IMG/VR virus record: IMGVR_UViG_3300010883_000003
Location: 1-64,000 of that record
Direction: 5' to 3' (one strand)
Length of the DNA: 64,000 nt
Source: a virus
Shown here: piece by piece, positions 18,446 through 27,777 of the stretch
How positions within the stretch are numbered: the stretch's first letter is position 1
Layout: each line of letters opens with the position of its first letter
Position numbers and translations under genes: made by a program
The notes under the pieces: model-generated
Database searches by the model: none
Seen by the model: only the letters and a program-made list of their open reading frames with translations
What the model was told of the DNA's origin: nothing

Positions 18446-20884
18446 GTGTCCCTCTTTAAACTTGATAAAAGCTTCTTTGATACATTCAAGGTTCTAGCTA
18501 AACCTAAGAGGTTATTTTCGTCGTCAAGCACCGGTACCGTTGGAGCGATTCCAGTGTTTCCTGGCGCTTCCGTCGCTATGAAGGAAGTGACCAATTCCAC
18601 GTCAGATGACCTGGTCTATGAAACATCTGTAGAAACTTTACGACAAGAAATTAACAATACAGCGAATAAGACTCCTGGCTCTTCTGTCGGCTATGGCTCT
18701 ATGAATGAGTACTTGCTGTCAGTGAACGCAGAAACTGCAAACAACAGAAAAAATAAAGAAATGCATGTGCTGCGGTTTGAGCCGTCAGTAAAGTTTACGA
18801 CTGATACCGTAAGAAAGAGCATCATCAAGAATTCGTTATTTCCTTTCTATAAACCGAAATACGGAAAAGCATGTAATTGGGCTGTAACAAACTACAACAC
18901 GTTAAACTTTTTTTCCACCGCTGATAATACGATACCTGGCGACTCTGTGTTGATGTATCCTGCTTCATCATCATATGACTACAGACCCACCGGCTCATTT
19001 TCGTTTGATTTTTATATAAACCCTCGATACCCAGAGCAGACTAAAGGCGCCAACTATACTGCTGGATCTATTTTCCATATGTCTAGTTCATATTGCTTAT
19101 CGCTTGTAACAGGTAGCTCTAGAGATAATAACGGATATGTAGACGGATTTAGACTGATGCTACAGCTCAGCCACAGCGCTGAGTTGTTACCATCTAATTG
19201 TACGGTTGGACTAACTGGTGTACAATCATCTCCAAATGACTTCATATTTTCTTCATCTGATAACTCATTATCTAGAAACCACTGGCATCATTGTTGTGTA
19301 AGATGGGATAGTAACACCCAAAACTCAACAGGCTCGTTTGTAATCGACGGCCAGACCAAAGGAACGTTTGATATACCGGCATCTGCTTTAAGTGGCAGCT
19401 ATCTGCAGAGAGAACTACCTACAACTACAACTCGCGGAGGTGTCTCATATAATTGTGGTCCGCCAGATGTTTTGTTTATTGGGAACTTCTATGATGGGCC
19501 TAACAGTCAAGACCCATTGGGCGATGAAGATTTTACCGCTCAATTCTTTAATCCTGTTACTGCATACAATGATGGACTACCGAACTATTACGCTCCAACA
19601 TTTACTCATACTTCTCCAGGTCCGATTACAGAGCCAGACGACTTTTCTTTTGCCCACCCTCTGAATGCAGAAGTGCATGAATTAAAGATCTATAACAAGT
19701 ATAGAAGCGATGGAGATATAGCTAGCTCTATGAAGCTAGGCGTCGATAACCTAGCTAGCGAGAAGTCATCTGGTTTGCTGTTCTATGTTCCTCCGTTTTT
19801 CGTAAAAGATACAAACACAAGAAATATCTTACAAACGCCATTCCAGACTTTTAGAGGGTCCACTGATGATCCGTTTAACGTACCCTTATCTTTCGGGGTA
19901 GGTGGACACTATTTAAATTTAGAGAACTTTGTAAAAGACTTCGCTACTAACAAGTTTCCAAGACTTTACAATTTAAGCGGTTCGACAATAAACAATAGCA
20001 CTGGATGGTCTACGGCTAACAATTATTTATTCTCTACTGGTAGCGTAAGAAAACGCAACTTAACCGTCTTACCTAACGATAATGGCCTATTCATACCTAA
20101 CTTTCTATTACTTTCAGAGTCAGCTCCTAATACAGGATCATTATCTTTATTCGTAAATGATTTAGGTATTAGAGACTTAAGCTTAATTAGTTTAGATAAT
20201 CTAGTCGCCACTGCTTCAGTAGGAAGACAATTAGCGGGAGCAGAGACAGAAGGGTCTATACTACAGGCCCTACAAGGTGCAACTCCTGATGACCCTAGCA
20301 TTCCAGCGGGTTCTTTACTAACCATATATAACAGGACTAGAGACCCATCTTCAAACGAGATATCGATATTCGACGCAAGCAATTTATTTTACGGAAATAA
20401 AATAGATCCTGGGTCATATATCTTAAAAGACTCCGCTGTCACCGGTTCGGGAGGAAGAGTTTCTGTCACTTTACGTGATCACTCTGGTAGTCTATATAGA
20501 GATGACGCAATAACCACTACTGCGCACTGGCCCTCTGTGGGAACCATATTATATGAGGAAGGCATAAGCGTAGTAAAGACGCCTCTAATCCCCAGATTCG
20601 GAATAGATCAGTTTTCTGTGAATATGACAGGACAACAAAACATTCATGTTCTTCGTATAGATGTTCCTGCAGAAAGAGGAGACTTAGACTTATCTGTTAA
20701 TCCAGCGTATAAGCAGCTAGACCCAACTTCGCAACCGTCAGATAATGACACTAGATTCTCGTACATCACAAATGTTAACTTATTGGATGAAAACCTTAAT
20801 ATTATTAGTAAGACCAATTTCTCACAGGCTTTAGTCAAGAGAGAAAATGATAGGTTTATAATAAGAATTAAGTTGGATTTTTAG
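18446..20884 (+). CDS. LamG/concanavalin-like virion protein with LDF-type C-terminus (B)
   Basis: An 812-aa protein starting at GTG 18446. Residues of about 185-425 fit a LamG/concanavalin A-like lectin fold: FSFDFYINPRYP, then HWHHCCVRWDS, then GSFVIDGQTKGTF, ending AEVHELKIYNKYRSDGDI. The H-W-H---R-D followed by V-IDG and E-KIYN-Y pattern is typical. The last 50 residues share the SYIT-V-L-D ... LDF domain with the upstream protein. It therefore looks like a glycan- or surface-binding virion protein anchored by that common C-terminal domain. The fold call is from motif pattern; the ligand is unknown. Confidence 0.65.
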   Translation: MSLFKLDKSFFDTFKVLAKPKRLFSSSSTGTVGAIPVFPGASVAMKEVTNSTSDDLVYETSVETLRQEINNTANKTPGSSVGYGSMNEYLLSVNAETANNRKNKEMHVLRFEPSVKFTTDTVRKSIIKNSLFPFYKPKYGKACNWAVTNYNTLNFFSTADNTIPGDSVLMYPASSSYDYRPTGSFSFDFYINPRYPEQTKGANYTAGSIFHMSSSYCLSLVTGSSRDNNGYVDGFRLMLQLSHSAELLPSNCTVGLTGVQSSPNDFIFSSSDNSLSRNHWHHCCVRWDSNTQNSTGSFVIDGQTKGTFDIPASALSGSYLQRELPTTTTRGGVSYNCGPPDVLFIGNFYDGPNSQDPLGDEDFTAQFFNPVTAYNDGLPNYYAPTFTHTSPGPITEPDDFSFAHPLNAEVHELKIYNKYRSDGDIASSMKLGVDNLASEKSSGLLFYVPPFFVKDTNTRNILQTPFQTFRGSTDDPFNVPLSFGVGGHYLNLENFVKDFATNKFPRLYNLSGSTINNSTGWSTANNYLFSTGSVRKRNLTVLPNDNGLFIPNFLLLSESAPNTGSLSLFVNDLGIRDLSLISLDNLVATASVGRQLAGAETEGSILQALQGATPDDPSIPAGSLLTIYNRTRDPSSNEISIFDASNLFYGNKIDPGSYILKDSAVTGSGGRVSVTLRDHSGSLYRDDAITTTAHWPSVGTILYEEGISVVKTPLIPRFGIDQFSVNMTGQQNIHVLRIDVPAERGDLDLSVNPAYKQLDPTSQPSDNDTRFSYITNVNLLDENLNIISKTNFSQALVKRENDRFIIRIKLDF

Positions 20885-20887
20885 AAG

Positions 20888-21427
20888 TTGAATTTAGGTT
20901 TAGACATATCTACATCAAACGTCGGATGGTGCATTTTAGATCCCGTTACGTTAAAGTTAGTTGCTGCAAACGCAATCGAACTGTCTAAAGAGAAATGTAT
21001 ATTTCAGAAGTGTAAAGCTGTACGCGATCATCTACAATATATAAGGTCTGAATACAACATTACGTCTATCTCGATAGAAGAAAATTTACAGGCATTCAGA
21101 CCCGGCTTCTCCAGCGCTAAGACTATAGTCACGCTGGCAAGATTTAACGGGATGGTTACTCTTATGTGTCATGATGAATTTTCTATAATACCAACTTTTT
21201 TAAATGTAAACCACGCTAGGAAATTAGCTGGACTTAAAATAAATAGGAAATCTGATTCTTCTACGAAAGATCAAGTGCTTGAGTTTGTGACAGGCAAAAT
21301 ACCAGAATTTGAATGGCCTACAAAGACTCTGAAGTCTGGGGTCAGAAAAGGTCTTGTAATACCCGCTAGTTCTTGTTATGATATAGCAGATGCATATATT
21401 ATAGCTTTAGCTAGTGTGAGTGAATGA
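20888..21427 (+). CDS. RuvC-like Holliday junction resolvase
   Basis: A 179-aa RNase H-fold nuclease. The four acidic positions of RuvC are visible: D6 in LGLDIST, E64/E65 in ISIEENLQ, and D165 with D168 in CYDIADAY. Expected activity is resolution of branched recombination and replication DNA, the task T4 gives to gp49, which is an unrelated fold. The start is TTG 20888, the only start between the in-frame stop at 20882 and the conserved GLDIS strand; the ribosome-binding site is weak. It overlaps the primase by ATGA, forming a replication/recombination group with the next two genes. Confidence 0.8.
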   Translation: MNLGLDISTSNVGWCILDPVTLKLVAANAIELSKEKCIFQKCKAVRDHLQYIRSEYNITSISIEENLQAFRPGFSSAKTIVTLARFNGMVTLMCHDEFSIIPTFLNVNHARKLAGLKINRKSDSSTKDQVLEFVTGKIPEFEWPTKTLKSGVRKGLVIPASSCYDIADAYIIALASVSE

Positions 21428-22395
21428 GCGAAGATCTAATAATCAAAAAACGAGTAGCCTTAATTCGAAAGGCATTCGGCGACGTCTTACTTGACAGAGA
21501 CGGAATAAATGTAGCGATATGCTGCGTTAACAAAAAGTGTTCAACATTCTCTAAGCCTCATAAGAAGAAACTATGTCTTCGTGTAGATAACGAGTTTTAC
21601 CACTGTTGGGTTTGCGGTTATCGAGGTAAAGGTTTAGCAAGGTTCTTTAAGTACTACGCTCATAGATACTCTTCTACTGCGGAATCTTTATTCGAAAAGC
21701 AACTAAAAGAAAAAGAAAGTGATGTAATAGAGAGAATATCGTTACCAGCCGGTTTTAAGCTTCTGGCTGATATTTCGTCCTCTGATGATCCTGATCTCAA
21801 GGCGTGTAAAAGTTATGCGTTAAGAAGGGGTCTAACTGAAAAACAGCTGTGGTACTTTAGGATGGGTGCCGTTTCATCTGGCTCATTACGTCGTAGAGTG
21901 ATAATACCATCTTTTGACGAAGCTGGAGATATCAACTACTTTACTGCAAGATCAATAGACGAGTCCACCAGAAAGTACGTCAACCCAAAAGTAAAAAGAA
22001 GCGAAATAATATTTAACGAAATTAACATTGACTGGCGTGAAGAGCTTATATTGGTTGAGGGTCCTTTTGATTTAGTTAAGAGTGTATATAACTCTACATG
22101 TTTATTAGGAAGTACACTCGGTCAGTACCACGCGCTTTTTAATATGATTGTTAAAAATAAAACACCAGTTATCCTTGCGCTAGATCCGGATGCAAAGCAA
22201 AAAACCTTAAAAATCGCGTCACTGCTGTCGTCGTTTGACGTTAGCGTAAAAACTCTAGATATTTCACCCTATGATGATATAGGTGAAATGCCTCTTGGCG
22301 TATTAAAAGACATGATACCTATGGCTAAGACATGGACGATTAACGACAGACTGCTGTCATTAATTAGTACAATCAAGTCTGGCTCTATAATATAA
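21424..22395 (+). CDS. DNA primase (zinc finger + TOPRIM), gp61-like
   Basis: A 323-aa primase. The N-terminal zinc site is C34-x4-C39 with H60 and C61-x2-C64 (YHCWVCGYRG). The middle has a DnaG-like stretch (RRGLTEKQLWYFRMG, then RRRVIIPSFD). The TOPRIM catalytic acids are E212 (LILVEGPFD) and D254/D256 (ILALDPDAK). Length is close to that of the T4 gp61 primase. It makes RNA primers for lagging-strand synthesis, normally with a replicative helicase that is not in this window. It overlaps the resolvase stop and precedes the Mre11-Rad50 fusion. Confidence 0.85.
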   Translation: MSEDLIIKKRVALIRKAFGDVLLDRDGINVAICCVNKKCSTFSKPHKKKLCLRVDNEFYHCWVCGYRGKGLARFFKYYAHRYSSTAESLFEKQLKEKESDVIERISLPAGFKLLADISSSDDPDLKACKSYALRRGLTEKQLWYFRMGAVSSGSLRRRVIIPSFDEAGDINYFTARSIDESTRKYVNPKVKRSEIIFNEINIDWREELILVEGPFDLVKSVYNSTCLLGSTLGQYHALFNMIVKNKTPVILALDPDAKQKTLKIASLLSSFDVSVKTLDISPYDDIGEMPLGVLKDMIPMAKTWTINDRLLSLISTIKSGSII

Positions 22396-22414
22396 TATTT
22401 GAAACGGAGTATAG

Positions 22415-25400
22415 ATGAGCTTTAAATGTGCACACTTTGCTGATATCCACTTTCGAGGACTAAGCAGACATGATGAATACAGAAAAGTATTTTCACTATC
22501 TTACGAAAAGCTAAAGAGCTTAAAGCCTGATGTAATTTTTCTTGGTGGTGATATTGTTCATTCAAAGACGCAAGGCATTAGCCCTGAGCTCATAGAAATA
22601 CTATGCTGGTGGCTTTCTAGTCTCTCTGAAATAGCTCCGGTGCATATAATATTAGGTAACCATGACGGACTAATGTTGAATGAAGATCGCCAAGATGCTG
22701 TGACTCCGATTGTTAACGCATTAGGCAATCCAAATATAAAGCTAATGAAAGGTACTGGTGTATACCCCACAGGAATAGAGGGCTTTAACTGGTGCACTTT
22801 CTGTTGCTTCGATACAAAGACATGGGGAGACCTTACTCCGGTAGCAGGTGATGTTAACATCGCGCTTTATCATGGTCCTGTTAACGGCTCGTTAACCGAT
22901 CAAGATTGGGAAATTAACGGTGATAGTATAAAGATAGACTTCTTTAAAGATTATGACTACACTATGCTTGGAGACATTCATAAGCGTCAATTTTTAACTA
23001 AAAAGATCGCATACCCCGGATCGACTATCCAACAAAATTACGGCGAAGATGTTGAGAAAGGGTTTTTGTTTTGGGATATTGAAGATAAAGATGAATTCTC
23101 TGTAAAGTTTATACCTCTACATAATGATCATGCATTTCGAACTATTGACTGGAAAGACAGCGTGTCCGAAACGCTAGGAGATATTCCTAAGTCTTGGTCT
23201 GGGTCTAGGTTTCGTGTAGTGCATAAAGGGATAACACAAACAGAGTTTAAGCAGTTACAAAATGGTTTAAAGAATAATTTTGATGCTTATGAAGTCGTGT
23301 CAAAAAATGATTCAGATTCCTTTAAGGGTTCAGATGCAGAGATAACTACCAGCATCGGTAAGATATCCCGAAACGACCTCAGATCGTTTAAGCAGCAAGA
23401 TGCGTTAATGACTGAATACGTAAGAAAGCAGAACCTATCAGACGATGACAGAGAGTCTCTGAGAAAGCTACATAAGAGTACGTTCAGTAGATGTGTACAA
23501 GAGTCGAAGTCGAATTCACATCAGTGGAGGCTAAGAAAGCTTTCATTTGATAATACATTCGGATACGGCGAGAATAATTTGATTGATTTTGATGAGCTGA
23601 ATGGCATAACAGGTATATTCGGCAAAAACAGGATTGGTAAATCTTCTATACCTGGAACGATATCATACGCTCTTTTTAATTCGTCTGACAGAGGCACATT
23701 AAAAAATGTGCATATTATAAATAGCAGAAAGACTTACTGCAAAGCTGCTGTGGATTTCTCCGTCGGAGGAGAGATGTACCGTGCAGAGAGACAAACTTTA
23801 AAGAGGACCAGTAAGAAAGGAGCCATATCAGCTCCGACAAACTTAAACCTCTTTAAGATTGACTCAAATGGCGAGCCGATTGAAGATGCCACTGGTGAAC
23901 AGCGCCGCGAAACAGAAAAGACGCTTAGGGATTTAGTCGGAACGTTTGAAGACTTTATGATGACTTCATTCGCCGCTCAAGGAAGCATGAACTCGTTCAT
24001 AAAAGAAGGCTCTACACAAAGAAAGAATGTTCTTACAAGGTTTTTGGATCTGCAAATATTCGATGATATGTTGAAGATTGCCAAGAATGAGATATCTGAA
24101 CTACGTGGTGAAATGAAGACCTCTCCTGACAGGAACTGGCAAGAGCTAATAGATGAACAGTCATCTCTTAAAGAAAATCTAGCATCTGAAAAAGAAGAAA
24201 TAGAACATGAGTTTGTTTCTCTAAAGAAGAAAAGAGATGATCTCAAGATACAGCTTGCCGCGTTACCTTCATCAGAGCTATACACAAAAGATCAAATCAA
24301 AGATCAAATATCTTCTCTAAATAGCTTTAATCTACAAGAAAGTAAGCTAAAGAAAGAGATAATGGAATTATCTGAGCGTCTTGAGTCTACGCTAAAGAAG
24401 ATCGAAAAGATTGATATCATTCGTGAGCAATTTCCTGTCGAAAAATTAAGGGAAAACTACGAACTACAAAAAAGTCTGCAAAACCAACAAGATGTATTGG
24501 ATGCAAAGCTAGACCTTGAATTACAGCGTCTTGAGAGTAAAAAGAAGTTAGCCAAAAAACTAAAGCCATGTTCTTGTACTGAGCACTTGCCGAAGTGTCA
24601 GTATGTCAAGGATGCCAACAAAAGCGCGTCTCAAATTGATGAACAAAAGTTAGTTATCTCAAGCGCTAAAAAAGATTTACGTAACCTTAGATCAAGCTTG
24701 GATAATCTTTTGTCACAAGGTCTATCTAATAGATTAGAAAAATATGAAGAAATCATTAACAAGGCACAGTCATTAAAGCTCCAGCACTCCGAAATGCGCT
24801 TAAGCATGAAAGAGCTTGAAGGTGACCATCAAGGGGTATCGACATCTATAACATCTGGTAAAGCAACTCTACAAGAAATGAGGCTAAGATCTATAGACGA
24901 AGAAAAAGACAGGGCTGTTATTATGATGAAAAAGCAGCTAAAAAATATAGAGTCTAAAATCAACGAGCTAGATTCAGAACGACTGTACCTGACCGAACAA
25001 ATTAGCATGTCCAAACAAAAGTCACTAACTCTGCTTGACGAACAGCAACGCTTTGGTGCAATAAAGAACAGATGGGAAACGTACAATACATTTATACAGG
25101 CAGTTGATAAGCAAGGTATACCACTAACAATTTTGTCGCTACAGCTACCGCAGATTAATGGCGAGCTAAGAAAAATACTACAGGGTGTTGTTAATTTTGA
25201 ATTAGTACTACACGCAGAGCTAGAAACTAATAATATGGATATATTAATAGACTATGGCGACTCTAGAAGAATAATCGAATCTGGATCTGGAATGGAAAAA
25301 ATGATTTCTTCGTTGGCACTCCGTGTGGCACTGATTAATGTGTGTAATGCTCCTCGTAGCGATGTCCTAATAATAGACGAAGGCTTCGGCGCTTTAGATG

Positions 25401-25558
25401 ACAAAAGCATCGAAGCGTGCTCTAGATTACTAACATCGCTAAAGAAGCATTTCGCAAATATACTAATAATTTCACACGTAGATGCAGTGAAGGATGTCGT
25501 AGATAATATTCTAGATATAAGAAAGATCGGGAAAGACTCAAATGTCAGATGTGCATAA
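22415..25558 (+). CDS. Mre11-Rad50 (gp47-gp46/SbcDC-like) fusion protein
   Basis: A 1047-aa single chain. Residues 1-330 are an Mre11/SbcD metallophosphoesterase: D10-I-H12, GGD 44-46 with H49, GNHD 81-84, H153 (YHGP) and GDIH 186-189. Residues 371-1047 are a Rad50/SbcC ATPase: Walker A GKNRIGKS 403-410, long coiled coils, a Cys-rich zinc-hook-like turn near 716-728 (CSCTEHLPKC), signature SGSGMEKM near 950-957, and Walker B VLIIDE at 984-989. T4 and most relatives make gp47 and gp46 from separate genes; the fusion fixes a 1:1 ratio. Role: processing DNA ends for recombination-dependent replication and host DNA breakdown. GGAG precedes the ATG, and an AT-rich TATAATATAAT lies upstream at 22386. 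Confidence 0.9.
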   Translation: MSFKCAHFADIHFRGLSRHDEYRKVFSLSYEKLKSLKPDVIFLGGDIVHSKTQGISPELIEILCWWLSSLSEIAPVHIILGNHDGLMLNEDRQDAVTPIVNALGNPNIKLMKGTGVYPTGIEGFNWCTFCCFDTKTWGDLTPVAGDVNIALYHGPVNGSLTDQDWEINGDSIKIDFFKDYDYTMLGDIHKRQFLTKKIAYPGSTIQQNYGEDVEKGFLFWDIEDKDEFSVKFIPLHNDHAFRTIDWKDSVSETLGDIPKSWSGSRFRVVHKGITQTEFKQLQNGLKNNFDAYEVVSKNDSDSFKGSDAEITTSIGKISRNDLRSFKQQDALMTEYVRKQNLSDDDRESLRKLHKSTFSRCVQESKSNSHQWRLRKLSFDNTFGYGENNLIDFDELNGITGIFGKNRIGKSSIPGTISYALFNSSDRGTLKNVHIINSRKTYCKAAVDFSVGGEMYRAERQTLKRTSKKGAISAPTNLNLFKIDSNGEPIEDATGEQRRETEKTLRDLVGTFEDFMMTSFAAQGSMNSFIKEGSTQRKNVLTRFLDLQIFDDMLKIAKNEISELRGEMKTSPDRNWQELIDEQSSLKENLASEKEEIEHEFVSLKKKRDDLKIQLAALPSSELYTKDQIKDQISSLNSFNLQESKLKKEIMELSERLESTLKKIEKIDIIREQFPVEKLRENYELQKSLQNQQDVLDAKLDLELQRLESKKKLAKKLKPCSCTEHLPKCQYVKDANKSASQIDEQKLVISSAKKDLRNLRSSLDNLLSQGLSNRLEKYEEIINKAQSLKLQHSEMRLSMKELEGDHQGVSTSITSGKATLQEMRLRSIDEEKDRAVIMMKKQLKNIESKINELDSERLYLTEQISMSKQKSLTLLDEQQRFGAIKNRWETYNTFIQAVDKQGIPLTILSLQLPQINGELRKILQGVVNFELVLHAELETNNMDILIDYGDSRRIIESGSGMEKMISSLALRVALINVCNAPRSDVLIIDEGFGALDDKSIEACSRLLTSLKKHFANILIISHVDAVKDVVDNILDIRKIGKDSNVRCA

Positions 25559-25781
25559 TATATCATGTCACGTCCCAATAGATTGTCCCGTCTGCCAGTT
25601 CATGATGAGAGACTCTAGAGACTCGACACAGCATCAACTAACAAATTGTTGTACCGACTGCTGGATTGGGTTTTTAGAACCTTTAAGAAAACTAAACGTA
25701 GATGATACCTATTTACCTAATAGTACAGAGATTAAGATTTATCGCGAAAAAATAATTCTTATGAATAACATGGAGAAATAA
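25542..25781 (+). CDS. Small Cys-rich, probably zinc-binding protein
   Basis: A 79-aa protein with C-H-P-I-D-C-P-V-C near residues 9-18 and CCTDCW near 36-41, a spacing that could bind one zinc ion. It overlaps the end of the Rad50-like gene by 17 bases, so it is probably translationally coupled. No family is recognised. A regulatory or DNA/protein-binding accessory role is possible, given its place between recombination and packaging genes. Confidence 0.6.
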   Translation: MSDVHNISCHVPIDCPVCQFMMRDSRDSTQHQLTNCCTDCWIGFLEPLRKLNVDDTYLPNSTEIKIYREKIILMNNMEK

Positions 25782-25782
25782 A

Positions 25783-26151
25783 GTGCTAAACTTAAGAGAA
25801 ACAAGAGCGTTAGCTCAAGCAACAGAAACATCATGGGGTCATTCATCCTCTGATAGGAAGCTGACAAGTAAGCTACAAGATGATGTCTTAGAGTTACAAC
25901 TAATGACTATAGTTCACTTTGCTGGTGAAAGAGCGTTGAGTCAACAGCTGGATGCGCAAAGAGACTACGCAAATGATATGTTTAAAGAGCAGCTTAAAAG
26001 AATAAAGGATGAGTTTAAAGAGTCGTGTGACAGGGCCTTGGTAGCAAAGGAAATTGACAGATCTGATGATCTAGAATTAATATCTGCTACGTCAAACTCT
26101 CCTCGAAAGATCGCGTACTTTAAGGCGAAAGTATTATTAAAGGTCTCTTAA
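25783..26151 (+). CDS. Helical protein upstream of TerL; small terminase candidate
   Basis: A 122-aa charged, almost wholly helical protein starting at GTG 25783, two bases after the upstream stop. In T4-like genomes the small terminase (gp16) lies directly before gp17, and size and helicity here are compatible. I see no sequence motif that proves it, so the assignment rests on position. Motifs of note: LQDDVLELQLMTIVHFAGE and a basic C-terminus (SPRKIAYFKAKVLLKVS). Confidence 0.5.
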   Translation: MLNLRETRALAQATETSWGHSSSDRKLTSKLQDDVLELQLMTIVHFAGERALSQQLDAQRDYANDMFKEQLKRIKDEFKESCDRALVAKEIDRSDDLELISATSNSPRKIAYFKAKVLLKVS

Positions 26152-26154
26152 TCT

Positions 26155-27738
26155 ATGCCTCCGTTGAATAAGCAAAAGCAAATAGCTGAGATTGTTAAGT
26201 GTGGAAAAGACCCCGCGTATTTTATAAATCGATACGTGATGATCCAGCACCCTTTAAAGGGAAGGATACCGTTTCATACATTTCCATTTCAAGATGAATG
26301 CTTGATTGCGTTTAACGAGCATAGATTCAACGTTGTTGTAAAATCTAGACAGTTAGGTCTCTCAACTTTGACAGCTGCGTATGCTGTGTGGCTAGCGATG
26401 TTTAGAAAAGATAAGAGCATTCTTATTATAGCAACGAAGTTAGCTGTTGCCCAAAACTTTATAAAGAAAGTTAAAATTGCCTTAACAGGTATACCGAAGT
26501 GGATGTGGATAACAGAGATAACTGCCAAAAATACTCAAGCTATAGAATTCAGCAATGGTTCTCAGATCAAGGCGGTTCCAACATCTGATGATGCCGGTAG
26601 ATCGGAGGCTTTGAGTTTGCTTATAGTTGATGAAGCTGCGTTTATTAGAAATTTTGGTGACCTCTGGAAGGGCCTGTATCCTACTTTGTCTACTGGTGGA
26701 CGTGCTATATTAGTATCTACTCCTAACGGCACTGGTGGGCAGTACTATGACATATACCATGGTGCTATAGAGGAAGACAACGATTTTAATCCAATCAAGC
26801 TTCCTTGGGACGTGCATCCTGAAAGATCTGATGTGTGGTTCGACAAAGAATCAAAGAATCTTAATAAACAACAGGTTGCTCAAGAGTTATTATGCGATTT
26901 TCAAGCTTCTGGTGAAACTTTTCTTTCTGCTGAAGAGATTGATGGTCTACAATCAAGTATCCGTACCCCAATAGAAAAGTGGGGGCCAGAAAATGGCATC
27001 TGGGTGTGGAAGTATTTTTTAGAAAACCACAACTATGTAATCTCTGCTGACGTTGCTAGAGGGGACGGAGCTGACTACTCTACATTTCATGTTATAGACA
27101 CCACAGAGTCTGAAGTTGTAGCCGAATTTAAAGGTAAGGTTCCTCCTGACCAATTAGCTGTGATATTAGCTGAAGCAGGTCGACGATATGGTAATGCGCT
27201 ACTATGTCCTGAAAGTAATACATACGGATATGCAGTATTAATGAAGCTCCATGAACTTGGGTACAATAACATTTATTTTTCCAAAGAAAAGGATAAATTT
27301 AATGCAATGTACGGAGGTGGCCCTATTGGCAATGCCGGTTTCTCAACGCAAGGTCACAGTAGAGCGCAGATATTGACAAAATTAGAAGAAGTAATCAGAA
27401 ATAAGAAAGTCTCTATATACTCATCTAGACTAGTATCTGAATTAAAAACATTTGTATGGAGCGGACAAAAAGCTCAAGCACAAAGAGGAAAAAACGATGA
27501 TCTCGTCATGTCTTTGGCAATTGGTTTATGGTTATATGAATCATCATCGAAAAGTACAAAAAAATCTATAGATATGAATTCGGCAATGTTGGCAGCTTTT
27601 GCTGTAAACAAGTCGAAACAAGAACCTCGAAGAAGTCATGATAGTCTACGATACTTAGCTTCAAGAGGTATGCCTGTTACATTGGATGAATCACATCCCG
27701 CAATATCTGGCTCTATAGATTTTAAGTGGTTACTATAA
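26155..27738 (+). CDS. terL: Terminase large subunit (gp17)
   Basis: A 527-aa packaging motor. ATPase: Walker A SRQLGLST (64-71), Walker B LLIVDE (155-160) and coupling motif STPNG (188-192). RNase H-like nuclease: D299 (ISADVARGDGADYS), E353 (CPESNTYG) and D448/D449 (KNDDLVMSLAIGLW). Order and spacing match the T4 gp17 family, although the protein is shorter than T4's 610 aa, with a shorter N-terminus. It docks on the portal encoded 40 nt downstream, translocates concatemeric DNA into the prohead and cuts it when the head is full. Confidence 0.97.
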   Translation: MPPLNKQKQIAEIVKCGKDPAYFINRYVMIQHPLKGRIPFHTFPFQDECLIAFNEHRFNVVVKSRQLGLSTLTAAYAVWLAMFRKDKSILIIATKLAVAQNFIKKVKIALTGIPKWMWITEITAKNTQAIEFSNGSQIKAVPTSDDAGRSEALSLLIVDEAAFIRNFGDLWKGLYPTLSTGGRAILVSTPNGTGGQYYDIYHGAIEEDNDFNPIKLPWDVHPERSDVWFDKESKNLNKQQVAQELLCDFQASGETFLSAEEIDGLQSSIRTPIEKWGPENGIWVWKYFLENHNYVISADVARGDGADYSTFHVIDTTESEVVAEFKGKVPPDQLAVILAEAGRRYGNALLCPESNTYGYAVLMKLHELGYNNIYFSKEKDKFNAMYGGGPIGNAGFSTQGHSRAQILTKLEEVIRNKKVSIYSSRLVSELKTFVWSGQKAQAQRGKNDDLVMSLAIGLWLYESSSKSTKKSIDMNSAMLAAFAVNKSKQEPRRSHDSLRYLASRGMPVTLDESHPAISGSIDFKWLL

Positions 27739-27746
27739 TTTCTATA

Positions 27747-27753
27747 ATACTTA
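27747..27753 (+). promoter_or_regulatory. ATACTTA motif, putative phage promoter element
   Basis: ATACTTA followed by AAGCG in the 39-nt gap between terL and portal, with AAAGGAAA after it as the ribosome-binding site. Confidence 0.35.
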
Positions 27754-27777
27754 AAGCGTTATAAAGGAAAATATCAA

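Noticed and set aside
22386-22396. TATAATATAAT as a promoter for the Mre11-Rad50 fusion
   Set aside because: No acceptable -35 at 15-19 bp upstream and it overlaps the primase end; too weak to annotate separately.
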